Source: an uncultured Spirochaetaceae bacterium | GTDB taxonomy: Bacteria; Spirochaetota; Spirochaetia; Treponematales; Treponemataceae | Assembly (NCBI GenBank): GCA_902783155.1 | Contig: CACZPR010000112.1 | Span: 1-38,617 of the forward strand | Direction of reading: 5' to 3' | Length of the DNA stretch: 38,617 bases | In this document: one piece after another, positions 25,478-33,356 of the stretch | How the letters are laid out: each line of letters begins with the position of its first letter | Position numbering within the stretch: position 1 is the first letter of the stretch | The notes under the pieces: model-generated | What the model saw: the letters and a program-made list of their open reading frames with translations, nothing else | The model's database searches: none | What the model was told of the DNA's origin: nothing | Program-made: the position numbers and the translations under genes

Positions 25478-28400
25478 ATGATAAAGAAATTAGTCTTGCT
25501 GATGCATCTTTGTTTACTGTTGAGCATAAATGTTTTTGCCGCTTCATCGGCCTATATTGATGGATTCATGTCCGTTGCGGAATCTGGGCAGCTGCCGAAA
25601 GGTTTGTTTGCCAAGGCGAAGGGCTATCTACCGGGCGACACAATTTCAATGACAAATTCTCAGAGCGGACTGACGGTCGAAGTTTTAAATCTTGCCGCGC
25701 TTGACTCATCAATAGAAAATACGGTCCTGCTTTCAAGCGAGGCTGCATCAAGGCTTGGTCTGGACAGTTCAATGCCGGTTGCCGTAAGGCTTTCAAAAAG
25801 AAGCGGCTCGTTTGACAAAAGTTGCAGGGGGGCGGCCATTCTTGTTTCATACAATGGTGGAACGGGAAAAACCAATCTTTCGGATTTTTTTGACAACGTG
25901 CAGATTGGCGATGGTGATTTTGTAAAAGACAAGAGCGATGTGGAGCAGCCTTCACCTCTTGAAAGAGCGGAGTCAGGTTCAAACTTGGTTTCGCAAAATG
26001 AAATTGCGTACAATGAAAATAAAAATCCCGCATCGGAATCCGAATCCATAAAGGAAAAAACAGAGACACCGCAGACTGTTGACAGAAAAAATGAGGAGCC
26101 TGTTGAGGAAGTTCTGGAGCCAGCAGATTTTGATGATGAGGATGTCAACAATGGAAGCGCACCCGAGAAATCTGACGAAGAAAAGCCTGTTGAATCAAAT
26201 CCAGCAGTCGTGCCGGAGGACAGTCTTGAGGAAGTTCCAGACCAAAGCGAAATGGAGGCCGTTGAAGATGATGAGCTTCCTGCTGAAGACGAGGAATTTC
26301 CTGCCGAGGACGAGGAGCATGGCGACACTGTTCCCGAATCAAATGAAAGTGAAGTAACGGAAGACCCGCAGCCTGAAGAAAATGCTTCGGAAGAGACGAA
26401 CGCAGAACCAGACGAAGAAATTTCAGAGCCGGAAAAAATGGAGAGCGTCTCGGAGGACGAGCTTGTTGACGAGGAACTTCCACCGGAAAACATTGATGAG
26501 CAAATTGAAGCTCCAGAGGAAAAAGAAAATCTGGAGAGCGAAGAACCAAAGCCTTCCGATGATGTGCCTGGCGAAAATGTAGACAACGTTCAGCCGGAAG
26601 AAAATCCTGTCCAGGAAGAAAACTCAGTGCCAGAAGAAAATGTGGATGAAGAACTTCCCATGGAAAATGTTGAGGAGGAAATCCTTGACGAGCTTCCACC
26701 GGAGAATTCCGAAGAAACTGATGATTCTGTAATTCCAGATAATACAAGTAATTACGATAACGCGCCTGTTGAAGAAGAGAATCCTCCTGAAGACATGCCT
26801 GTGGAGGATGTTCCATCAGTGGAACCGGACGAAGCGGATGTGCCTGTTGAATCGGAAGTGGAACCGGAATCTGAGGATGTTCAGAAAAATCCACCAGAAG
26901 AAAATGTTCCGGAAAACTACGCCGCTCCTGCCACAGAAAATCCAGATGGATACGAAAGGGTTCCGGAGCTTGTCGAGGAAGAGGACGAGCCTGTTCCCGA
27001 GGAAGAGATTGACGATGGTGTTATCGAGGAGGACCCGCTTGCAAATGTTGTCCCGGAAGAAATTGTTTCCGACGACGAGCTGAATCCTGGTGCCCCTGAT
27101 TTGTCCGAAACTGAAATTCCACCTCTGGAAAATCCAGCTTCGGAAAATCCTGTTGAGGAAGACCTGCCAGAAGAAAATGTTGAAAATCAAAATCCAGCGG
27201 AGGACAATCCTGTTACAGAAAATCCTGTGCCGGAGGATGTTCTGCCTGAGACAGTTCAGCCAGAGTCAAATGACGGTGCGCAGGAAGAAAATCTTTCCGT
27301 CCAAAATGACCAGCCTGGTGAGGATGTGCTGCCTGAGGAAAACGTAGTGGAGGAAGTCAACAAAACTCCTGATGAAACTACTGATGAGAATCTGCTTGAC
27401 CCGGAAGATGTTCCTGAAGAAAAATTTGACAACGACGATGAGCCTGGCGAAACAATTGGACCTGAGGAACCTGTTGACGAGTCGCGCGCTCCATCTGATG
27501 ATTTGGACGGAGAAAATGTTGATGGAATCGAGCCGCAGCTTGAAATTGAGGACCCTGTGGATGAAATTGTCCCAGACGACCGGGGCGGAGAAAGTGTTGA
27601 TGACACGGAACCTGTTTTGGAAAATCCTGTCGAGGAAACAATCGACGAAAATAGATTTCCGGAACCTGACGACTATGGTGAATCTGTTGACCCTGTTGAG
27701 CCGGAAGAATCTTTTGGGCCAGAAGGAGTTGTCGGTCCAGATGAACCTGTCGAAGAAAAACCTGTAGAAAATATTGTGCCCGATGATGATTCCGCAGGTG
27801 AGGTTGTTGATGAGACCAAGCCTGTAGAGGAAGACCTGCCCGAAGAAAATGTTGAAAATCAAAACCCAACGGAGGACAAGCCTCTCGAGGAAAATGTTGT
27901 CGATGAGGAAAGGCCTGTTGAAGAGGATCTGCGTGGCGAGAGGGTAAAATCCGTGGAGCCGCCTGCCGATGAAACAAGAATTCCGTCCGAGGATTTGGAT
28001 GGAGAGTCTGTTGAAAGCTCTGAGCCTGAACCATTGCCGCCTGAGGATATGCCGGGTGAATCCGTTGACGAAAGCGATCCTTCTCCTGGCGACGACCATC
28101 CGGGTGAGTCTGTTGATGACAGGGAACCGCTGCCACCGGAGGACAGTGAAGGTGAGAATGTTGATGAACATGAGGCCGGACCTGTTGAAGATTTGGATGG
28201 CGAAAATGTTGAGCCTAACGAGGATGTCGTTGAGTTTGTGGAGGAGACTGTTGTTCCCGAGAGGGAGGAGCCTGTCGCTGATTTGAGTGGCGTGAAGGAT
28301 CCTTCCGAGCTTGATGCCAAACCGATTTCCGATTCCGAAAAAGAGGATGTCGATTCTGTTGAGCCAAAAGAGGATGACAATGTTGAAGCCACCGACCATG

Positions 28401-28984
28401 AGGGCGAGAACGTTGAGTCAACAGAACCTGAGACTGAGAATGTTGACAGGACCCCTGCCAATGATTCAGAAGGTGAGTCGGTTGAATCAACCGAGCCATC
28501 CACCGATGAAAAACCGGTTGAAGAAGAGACTCCACCGGTCGAGGAGACCAGCGAAGAGGATATTCCTGAAACAAATGTCGAACCGGAGAACTCTGAGACT
28601 GAAACCGAAGATACCGAGCCTGAGAACTCTGAGACTGAAATTGAAAACACAGAGCCAGAATCCACCGGGCAGGAGTCTGAGTCTGTCACTGTTCCTGAGG
28701 ACGAGCATGTTGAGGAAACTGTTTCCGACGGAATTGAAAAATATGTTGTCAAGGAAAGCGAGCTGAAAAAAGGCTTCTACTATGTGCAGATTGCGACGCT
28801 GGGAAACACTGCAAGGATAGAGGACATTGTGAGGGAATACAGAAAGTATCCGTTTGCCCTTGTCCAGACCGGCTCCGCGTACAAAGTTCTTGTCGGACCT
28901 CTGACTTTGGACGAATACGGAAGTGTGCTTGAAAAGTTCAAGTCATACGGATTCAGGGACGCTTTTGTGAAAAAGATAAAGTAG
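25478..28984 (+). CDS. RlpA-like exported protein with a giant acidic proline-rich linker and SPOR domain
   Basis: This 1168-residue protein has a signal peptide (MIKKLVLLMHLCLLLSINVFA). Residues about 25-130 look like an RlpA double-psi beta-barrel (LPGDTISMTNSQSGLTVEV, then LLSSEAASRLGL). A linker of about 930 residues (about 150-1085) is almost all Glu, Asp, Pro, Val and Asn, and a C-terminal SPOR domain (about 1095-1168, GFYYVQIATLG) follows, of the type that binds denuded septal glycan. RlpA normally has the same order with a short linker. The His and Asp catalytic residues of active RlpA are not apparent. The linker has repeats of the form [DE]Dxx-GE[NS]V-[DE]xxEP. ATG 25478 with GGAG is preferred over GTG 25466. 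Confidence 0.85.
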   Translation: MIKKLVLLMHLCLLLSINVFAASSAYIDGFMSVAESGQLPKGLFAKAKGYLPGDTISMTNSQSGLTVEVLNLAALDSSIENTVLLSSEAASRLGLDSSMPVAVRLSKRSGSFDKSCRGAAILVSYNGGTGKTNLSDFFDNVQIGDGDFVKDKSDVEQPSPLERAESGSNLVSQNEIAYNENKNPASESESIKEKTETPQTVDRKNEEPVEEVLEPADFDDEDVNNGSAPEKSDEEKPVESNPAVVPEDSLEEVPDQSEMEAVEDDELPAEDEEFPAEDEEHGDTVPESNESEVTEDPQPEENASEETNAEPDEEISEPEKMESVSEDELVDEELPPENIDEQIEAPEEKENLESEEPKPSDDVPGENVDNVQPEENPVQEENSVPEENVDEELPMENVEEEILDELPPENSEETDDSVIPDNTSNYDNAPVEEENPPEDMPVEDVPSVEPDEADVPVESEVEPESEDVQKNPPEENVPENYAAPATENPDGYERVPELVEEEDEPVPEEEIDDGVIEEDPLANVVPEEIVSDDELNPGAPDLSETEIPPLENPASENPVEEDLPEENVENQNPAEDNPVTENPVPEDVLPETVQPESNDGAQEENLSVQNDQPGEDVLPEENVVEEVNKTPDETTDENLLDPEDVPEEKFDNDDEPGETIGPEEPVDESRAPSDDLDGENVDGIEPQLEIEDPVDEIVPDDRGGESVDDTEPVLENPVEETIDENRFPEPDDYGESVDPVEPEESFGPEGVVGPDEPVEEKPVENIVPDDDSAGEVVDETKPVEEDLPEENVENQNPTEDKPLEENVVDEERPVEEDLRGERVKSVEPPADETRIPSEDLDGESVESSEPEPLPPEDMPGESVDESDPSPGDDHPGESVDDREPLPPEDSEGENVDEHEAGPVEDLDGENVEPNEDVVEFVEETVVPEREEPVADLSGVKDPSELDAKPISDSEKEDVDSVEPKEDDNVEATDHEGENVESTEPETENVDRTPANDSEGESVESTEPSTDEKPVEEETPPVEETSEEDIPETNVEPENSETETEDTEPENSETEIENTEPESTGQESESVTVPEDEHVEETVSDGIEKYVVKESELKKGFYYVQIATLGNTARIEDIVREYRKYPFALVQTGSAYKVLVGPLTLDEYGSVLEKFKSYGFRDAFVKKIK
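26550..28500 (+). repeat. Degenerate 13-residue protein repeat within the SPOR protein gene
   Basis: About a dozen or more copies of a motif [DE]D-x-x-G-E-[NS]-V-[DE]-x-x-[ED]-P are encoded. Examples are DLDGENVDGIEP (near 27498), EDLDGESVESSEP (near 27990), DDHPGESVDDREP (near 28095) and NDSEGESVESTEP (near 28460), with an early copy near 26560. They are interspersed with PEEN-P(V) units. Copies differ at synonymous and non-synonymous sites, so the array is old rather than freshly duplicated. Confidence 0.75.
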
Positions 28985-29021
28985 TCTGCAAAATGTTTTG
29001 AAAATTCAACAATCCTCCCAG

Positions 29022-29062
29022 TCCCTTCCATGCTTCATGCTCCAAGTGTGGAAGGGATTTTT
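29022..29062 (+). terminator. Intrinsic terminator of the RlpA-like gene
   Basis: TCCCTTCCA (29022-29030) pairs with TGGAAGGGA (29049-29057) and is followed by TTTTT. It lies 38 nt after the stop codon. Confidence 0.85.
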
Positions 29063-29135
29063 ATTCGAGCGGAGGTTTTAATACCCCGCCCCTCATCTTG
29101 AAACTGCGTTGCTAACATATCTGCTCACACGTGGG

Positions 29136-29177
29136 AAAAACAAAAGCCAACTCCTTGTATTATAAGGAATTGGCTTT
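29136..29177 (-). terminator. Intrinsic terminator of ssrA
   Basis: On the minus strand AAAGCCAATTCCTT pairs with AAGGAGTTGGCTTT (14 bp, one T-G) around a 7-nt loop, then TTTTGTTTTT. The first base of the stem is the discriminator base of the mature tmRNA, so the 3' end must be trimmed out of this hairpin. Confidence 0.9.
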
Positions 29178-29546
29178 GGAGGTGGGGGGAATTGAACCCC
29201 CGTCCAGATAGGCTGACCAGGTGCCTCTACAGGTTTATTAGGGCGAGGTGGTTGTCGGGAGACGGTAGCAGCCCCAAAAGCGTCGCCTCCGTATTCCAGA
29301 AAAAGTCCACCGCACGGTCTGGACACCGTACAATGCAAGTCCCTGTCTGTAACAGAACATCATGGTGCTAGGAACAGCGCCCCACAAGTTCCGTGCTCAG
29401 CTACAATTACGCAGCAAGAGCGAGCTGTTCGTCAGACTCTTCGTCTCTACGTTTAGCAGTTATTTTTTTCACCTGAATCAGAGACCAGATGAGAGCCTCA
29501 CCTGCAACACAAGACCACTCCTGCCTGTCGAAACCGGTACACCCCC
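29177..29546 (-). ncRNA. ssrA: tmRNA (trans-translation RNA)
   Basis: The RNA of about 370 nt frees stalled ribosomes by acting first as tRNA-Ala, then as message for a degradation tag. The 5' end GGGGGUG pairs fully (one G-U) with the 3' CACCUCC to form the acceptor stem. The 5' GUUUCGACAGG segment is the typical tRNA-like domain. The T arm GGGGG-TTCAATT-CCCCC lies at 29185-29201. The CCA end is not encoded. The tag frame begins at GCT 29457 and ends at TAA 29407, encoding 16 residues, AKRRDEESDEQLALAA, with the conserved ALAA-type degradation end. The exact resume codon is inferred from the Ala start and frame. Confidence 0.93.
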
Positions 29547-29553
29547 GTGTACC
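29536..29553 (-). repeat. Palindrome spanning the mature 5' end of tmRNA
   Basis: GGTACAC-CCCC-GTGTACC: the leader just upstream of the mature end can pair with mature positions 5-11, competing with the acceptor stem. This may influence RNase P processing of the precursor. Confidence 0.5.
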
Positions 29554-29580
29554 TAGCAAGTGTGATTCAATATGAGTACA

Positions 29581-29609
29581 AATATAGAACAAAAAATTGC
29601 TGCCGTCAA
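29581..29609 (-). promoter_or_regulatory. Sigma-70 promoter of ssrA
   Basis: On the minus strand: TTGACG (29609-29604), a 17-nt spacer and TATATT (29586-29581). Transcription would begin near 29574, about 28 nt before the mature tmRNA, consistent with a leader removed by RNase P. Confidence 0.75.
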
Positions 29610-29630
29610 CCATTTTCAGGCGACGGACAG
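29592..29630 (-). terminator. Terminator of the rsb-like operon, overlapping the ssrA promoter
   Basis: On the minus strand CTGtCCGTC (29630-29622) pairs with GACGGCAG (29607-29600) with one bulged base, followed by CAATTTTTT. It begins 8 nt after the stop of the RsbW-like gene. The 3' arm contains most of the -35 element of ssrA. Confidence 0.6.
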
Positions 29631-29637
29631 AAAAAAA

Positions 29638-30189
29638 TTATTCGCCGTCAACAGTTACGCCATGACGCTTCTGTGCAAAACGTTTGAGCATTGCCACGCC
29701 GTTGCGCTTGTCGTTGTAAACGAATCCACCGTTCCAGTATTCCAGTGCGGCAAAGAGGGCGTTTCCACCATCCTGCTCATCGGACTGCTTGGTGCGGAAA
29801 GTGACGTAGTTGGTCAGTTCCTCAAAGTTTGAGGTGTGGAGACATTCCAGACGCTTGCGGTTGAACTCGTTCCACTTCTCCAGATCCTTGAATCCTTCTC
29901 CCTCGTCCTCAACAATAATGTGGGCATGGGTTGCGGAGAATGAGTACCACACGTGGACCTTCTTGTTGATGTCGCAATGGTTTCCGTGTTTTACAGCGTT
30001 CTTGATTATCTCTGAAATCTGCTGCTCCAGAAGGTTGATTTCCTTAATCTCCAGTGGCGCGGACTGCACTATCAGAAGAGTGAAGTAGCGAATCTGGCGG
30101 AAGTCTGAAGGAAATTCCTTGTAAAGCATATTGGATTTGTCAAACAGCGGGTCGTTTCCGTCTGAGCGTAACTCTTTAATGATGTCCAT
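29638..30189 (-). CDS. RsbW/SpoIIAB-like ATP-binding protein (anti-sigma/serine kinase)
   Basis: The 183-residue protein is a single GHKL ATPase domain. The N-box is EIIKNAVKHGN (E60, N64), the G1 box DEGEGF (D95-F100), and a glycine-rich segment DGGNALF follows later. In the family such proteins phosphorylate a STAS partner and/or bind a sigma factor. It is somewhat longer than RsbW (about 160 aa), with an N-terminal extension of about 30 residues. GGAGG precedes ATG 30189. It is the last gene of the trio phosphatase-STAS-kinase, 12 nt after the STAS gene. The sigma factor or other target is not adjacent. Confidence 0.85.
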   Translation of the reverse strand: MDIIKELRSDGNDPLFDKSNMLYKEFPSDFRQIRYFTLLIVQSAPLEIKEINLLEQQISEIIKNAVKHGNHCDINKKVHVWYSFSATHAHIIVEDEGEGFKDLEKWNEFNRKRLECLHTSNFEELTNYVTFRTKQSDEQDGGNALFAALEYWNGGFVYNDKRNGVAMLKRFAQKRHGVTVDGE

Positions 30190-30201
30190 TCCAAATCCTC
30201 C

Positions 30202-30540
30202 TTACTCGTTAACCATCAGCAGGGCTTCTTCGACAGAGTTGGCAATAGGGAAGTAGCCCATCAGCTTTGTAAGTTCGATAACCTTTTTGACGGAACCGTG
30301 GATGTTCGAGATGTACAGCTTAAGGTTCATCTTCTTGATTGTCGAGCAGATGTAAATCAGGGCGCCGATTCCGGAGGAGTCAATATAGTCAACCTGCTCC
30401 ATGTTGATAATAAAGGACTTGACATTCTTTTCGAGCATCTTGCTTACCAACTCTTTGAGCTTGTAAGAATTGTACAGGTCCATTTCGCCGTTTACGTCAA
30501 TGATGTAAACCTCACCATTCTTGCGTATTTTCAGTTCCAT
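30202..30540 (-). CDS. STAS-domain anti-sigma factor antagonist (RsbV/SpoIIAA-like)
   Basis: The 112-residue protein is one STAS domain. It has MELKIRKNGEVYIIDVNGEMDLYNS at the start and the phosphorylation loop VDYIDSSGIGALI, with S55/S56 as the acceptor. In partner switching the unphosphorylated form captures the kinase/anti-sigma protein and the phosphorylated form releases it. AGGAG precedes ATG 30540. It sits between the phosphatase and kinase genes, so all three components of a switch are in one operon. Confidence 0.92.
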   Translation of the reverse strand: MELKIRKNGEVYIIDVNGEMDLYNSYKLKELVSKMLEKNVKSFIINMEQVDYIDSSGIGALIYICSTIKKMNLKLYISNIHGSVKKVIELTKLMGYFPIANSVEEALLMVNE

Positions 30541-30572
30541 ATGTGTTCTCCTTATTGGCCTTGTTGCACAAT

Positions 30573-32276
30573 TTACTGAATTTTAATAATCAGCAGCGAC
30601 TCATCATCATGTTGATTGGCGTTGCCGCTGAAGTTTTTTACATCGTTCTTGATGATATTCGCCAGCTCCTTGCTAGGCTTTGTGTAGTTCGCCTTGATGA
30701 GGTTCAGGAGCTTTTCAGTTGTGTACTGCGCCCCGTCCTCGTTCAACGCCTCTACAATACCATCGGTGTATGTGAATATTATATCACCACTTTTAACATT
30801 TTGCACGAAATCTTTGTATTCCGACGTTTTTTCTACACCAATCGGGTCTGATGACTGCGAAACCAGCGTAAGTTCCTTGGTCTCCCCATCGAAATAGTAG
30901 ACCGGGATGATTCCGCCTGTCGAAATTTCCATCACCTTGTCAACCGGATTGTAGTTGATAAGGGCGACGGAGCCAAAGTGGTCCGTGCTGAAGGATTCCG
31001 ACGTGATGCCCTTGTTGACCCATGTAAGAATCTTTCCCGCGCTTTGGGTTGTGTTCACCACAAGACGGAGCATGGCGCGAATCATTGTCATTACGGTCAT
31101 GCTGCTCGTACCTTTTCCGGCAATGTCGGACATGATGAACGAAACCCTGTCCTTTCTGGAGACCAGTACATCGTAGTAGTCTCCACATACACCGTCCGCC
31201 TGGTTCCAGATGTTTCCAAGCTGCACACCCTTGACCAATGGCAGTTTTGCAGGTCTGAGCGTGGTCTGGATCCTCATTGCGATTTCGGCTTCCTTGTTCA
31301 TTTCGCTGCGCTCGATTATGTCCTTCACGGTGATTACGTTCTTTATGATTGCAGCCGCAAAGTCCGTGAGCGTTGACGCTATGCCAAGATGCGCCTTTGT
31401 GAATTTCTGGGTACCATTTTTCCTTGCGAATGCCGTGATTCCAATAACAGTGTCCTGCACTTTCAGTGGAACGATTATATAGCTTCCGCACTCAAGAAAT
31501 TCTTCCGGTCCGTTCTGATAGATTCTATCATCAATTTCAGGTTTGTCTATAAGCTCAGGCCTACCTGACTTGGCAATTTCACCAAAAATATTGTCCTGCA
31601 GCGGGAACGACGCAAATTTAAAGCTCGTTGAAACCCTTACAGGCTTGTGGGGCAAATCGGATGGCAGCTTGTATGGGGGAGGGAAGTCCCCGTCGAATGC
31701 CTTTACGGAAATGAGGTCCTCGAAGTCGTCAACCATCATTATGGCCGCACCGTCAGCGTTGATGTGTTCCTTTATTGTCTTGTTGATGTAGTCCAGGAAG
31801 TTGTTGTAGCCCTGGTCGGAATCATAGGCCTCCGCCGCGTGAACCATGAAGTCCCTGTTCACGTCAAGCATGGCAAGCTCGTCTTCGGAGAGTTCACCGC
31901 TCTTTTCCGGCCCCTTGTCCTTCTGTGGCTGCTCGGCAAGTTTGGCGTTCCTCTCGTTGTAGGACTTTGGAACCAGCTTGTCTATCTTCTTTGGCTCGAA
32001 CGTGGAAAGCATGATGCCGTATGGAACCACCAGGAAGATTGCTACAGCCAGTGCGCACCCATAGAAAGCCATCGCCGTTCCGGAACCGTTGCCCGAAACA
32101 AACATGGAGCCTGCGATTATGCTTGCGATTATAACTATTATGTCCGCCGCGAAAATCACAAAGCTTACCCTGGCCGTACTCCGTTTTTTTGATATAATCA
32201 AAAGGACCATGAGTACCAGAGCCATGGCTGCGATTGCGAAAAGAGGAATATAAGCAAATCTGTCGTTAAATGTCAA
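30573..32276 (-). CDS. Membrane-anchored GAF-PP2C phosphatase (RsbU/SpoIIE-like)
   Basis: The 567-residue protein has three N-terminal membrane helices (about 10-32, 38-62, 68-92), a GAF sensor domain (about 145-315) and a PP2C-type SpoIIE domain (about 330-565). The phosphatase has metal-binding motifs GDYYDV, DIAGKGTSS and YTDGIVEAL. It would dephosphorylate the adjacent STAS protein when its GAF domain or membrane part senses a signal. The start is TTG 32276 with AAGGGAG upstream; no in-frame ATG precedes the first helix. Transcription probably starts near 32328 from the promoter with an overlapping palindrome. Confidence 0.9.
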   Translation of the reverse strand: MTFNDRFAYIPLFAIAAMALVLMVLLIISKKRSTARVSFVIFAADIIVIIASIIAGSMFVSGNGSGTAMAFYGCALAVAIFLVVPYGIMLSTFEPKKIDKLVPKSYNERNAKLAEQPQKDKGPEKSGELSEDELAMLDVNRDFMVHAAEAYDSDQGYNNFLDYINKTIKEHINADGAAIMMVDDFEDLISVKAFDGDFPPPYKLPSDLPHKPVRVSTSFKFASFPLQDNIFGEIAKSGRPELIDKPEIDDRIYQNGPEEFLECGSYIIVPLKVQDTVIGITAFARKNGTQKFTKAHLGIASTLTDFAAAIIKNVITVKDIIERSEMNKEAEIAMRIQTTLRPAKLPLVKGVQLGNIWNQADGVCGDYYDVLVSRKDRVSFIMSDIAGKGTSSMTVMTMIRAMLRLVVNTTQSAGKILTWVNKGITSESFSTDHFGSVALINYNPVDKVMEISTGGIIPVYYFDGETKELTLVSQSSDPIGVEKTSEYKDFVQNVKSGDIIFTYTDGIVEALNEDGAQYTTEKLLNLIKANYTKPSKELANIIKNDVKNFSGNANQHDDESLLIIKIQ

Positions 32277-32313
32277 ATCGGAACTCCCTTTACTTGCTTA
32301 ACGCGACAATTTT

Positions 32314-32341
32314 TTAAACTAAAATTTTCATTTTAGTTTAA
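32314..32341. repeat. Perfect 12-bp palindrome, candidate operator
   Basis: TTAAACTAAAAT (32314-32325), loop TTTC, ATTTTAGTTTAA (32330-32341). The arm nearest the miaA side contains the -10 element of the rsb-operon promoter. There is no T-run beyond either arm and the stem is wholly A+T-rich except for one C-G pair, so it reads as a protein-binding site rather than a terminator. Confidence 0.6.
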
Positions 32342-32363
32342 CATCGAAAAACTGAACCGTCAA
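32335..32363 (-). promoter_or_regulatory. Sigma-70 promoter of the rsb-like operon
   Basis: On the minus strand: TTGACG (32363-32358), a 17-nt spacer and TAAACT (32340-32335). It leaves a leader of about 50 nt before TTG 32276. Confidence 0.6.
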
Positions 32364-32382
32364 GTTTTTTTCTCAATTCCGA

Positions 32383-33354
32383 TTATCGGCAGAAATTCGG
32401 TAAAAAAACAGAGTGTTGATTAAGGAAGTCACGTATTGTGTCCACCACCGCATCCGTGTCGTCCGCATTGATTTCCACCGCACCCGGGATGCCCCGCATG
32501 AACGTGTACTGTTTTTTTGCGTAGCGCCTTGTGTTGAATTTTATGAGGGAGCGTATGCTGTCGGAATCCCGTTTTTCGTCATCAAAAAATTCCCTGTAGC
32601 CAATGGCCTTCATTGCTGGACTGTCTTTTGTCAGGCCCATCGATTTCAGCGACTCGACCTCATTTTCAAGGCCGTCCGCAAACATTTTGTCCACTCGCCC
32701 GTCAATCCTTGCGAAAAGCTCGTCCCTGTCGCGGGTGAGTATTATTGTGCAGAACGTATATCCGGGTCTTGGTTTTTCGGGAAGCTCGAACGACGAAAGA
32801 TTTTTCCCTGTGGCATAGTAGACTTCCAGTGCGCGGCAGATTCTGTATCCATCGTGCGGGCTGATTTTTTTTGCGTAGACCGGATCGACTTTCTTCAGTT
32901 CATGGAATAGCGCGGAATTTCCTTCAAGCTCAAGACGCTTTTTGATTTTTTCCCTCTGCTCCGGGTCGGATATTGGTGTCGGCGGAAGTCCCAAAATGAA
33001 GCTCCTTATATAGAAGCCTGTTCCGCCAAGAACTATGGGGATTTTTCCCCTGGAATGGATTTCGCGGCATGAACTGTCGGCAAGTTCCAGGAAATCTCCG
33101 ACACCGAACTGCCTGTCCGGGGAAACGATGTCCACAAGATGGTGCGGCAGCTCCGTCCTTTCCTCGGGGCTTGGTTTCGCCGTTCCAATGTCAAGATGCC
33201 TGTATACCGCCTGGCTGTCCGCGCTGACAACTTCGCCCATGCCTTTAAAACCAAAAAGGCTGCCCGAGCCAAAGATTTCCCTGGCAAGAGCAGTCTTTCC
33301 GCAGGCTGTGGGGGCAAAAATCACCACAACGGGTATCTTCTGTTCCCCATCCAT
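32383..33354 (-). CDS. miaA: tRNA dimethylallyltransferase
   Basis: MiaA adds an isopentenyl group to A37 of tRNAs that read codons starting with U. The P-loop reads APTACGKTALA, followed by the family segments SADSQAVYRHLDIGTAKPS, DIVSPD and LGGTGFYIRSFI, plus YAKKQYTFMRG near the C-terminus. Length (323 aa) is normal. ATG 33354 follows rpoZ by 2 nt, with AAGG inside the end of rpoZ. With queA, a second anticodon-loop modification enzyme is present in the window. Confidence 0.95.
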   Translation of the reverse strand: MDGEQKIPVVVIFAPTACGKTALAREIFGSGSLFGFKGMGEVVSADSQAVYRHLDIGTAKPSPEERTELPHHLVDIVSPDRQFGVGDFLELADSSCREIHSRGKIPIVLGGTGFYIRSFILGLPPTPISDPEQREKIKKRLELEGNSALFHELKKVDPVYAKKISPHDGYRICRALEVYYATGKNLSSFELPEKPRPGYTFCTIILTRDRDELFARIDGRVDKMFADGLENEVESLKSMGLTKDSPAMKAIGYREFFDDEKRDSDSIRSLIKFNTRRYAKKQYTFMRGIPGAVEINADDTDAVVDTIRDFLNQHSVFLPNFCR

Positions 33355-33356
33355 TG

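Noticed and set aside
26550-28500. CRISPR-like array suggested by regular repeats
   Set aside because: The repeats are in a continuous coding frame, differ in sequence, and have no uniform spacers; they are protein repeats.
25660-28752. Several long open frames on both strands over the acidic linker (Ser-rich and Phe/Ile/Arg-rich products)
   Set aside because: They result from the repetitive GAA/GAG/CCN composition of the linker; no start signals or domains.
32314-32341. Palindrome read as a terminator of miaA
   Set aside because: The stem is almost entirely A-T and is not followed by a T-run on the minus strand; overlap with a good -10 fits an operator better.
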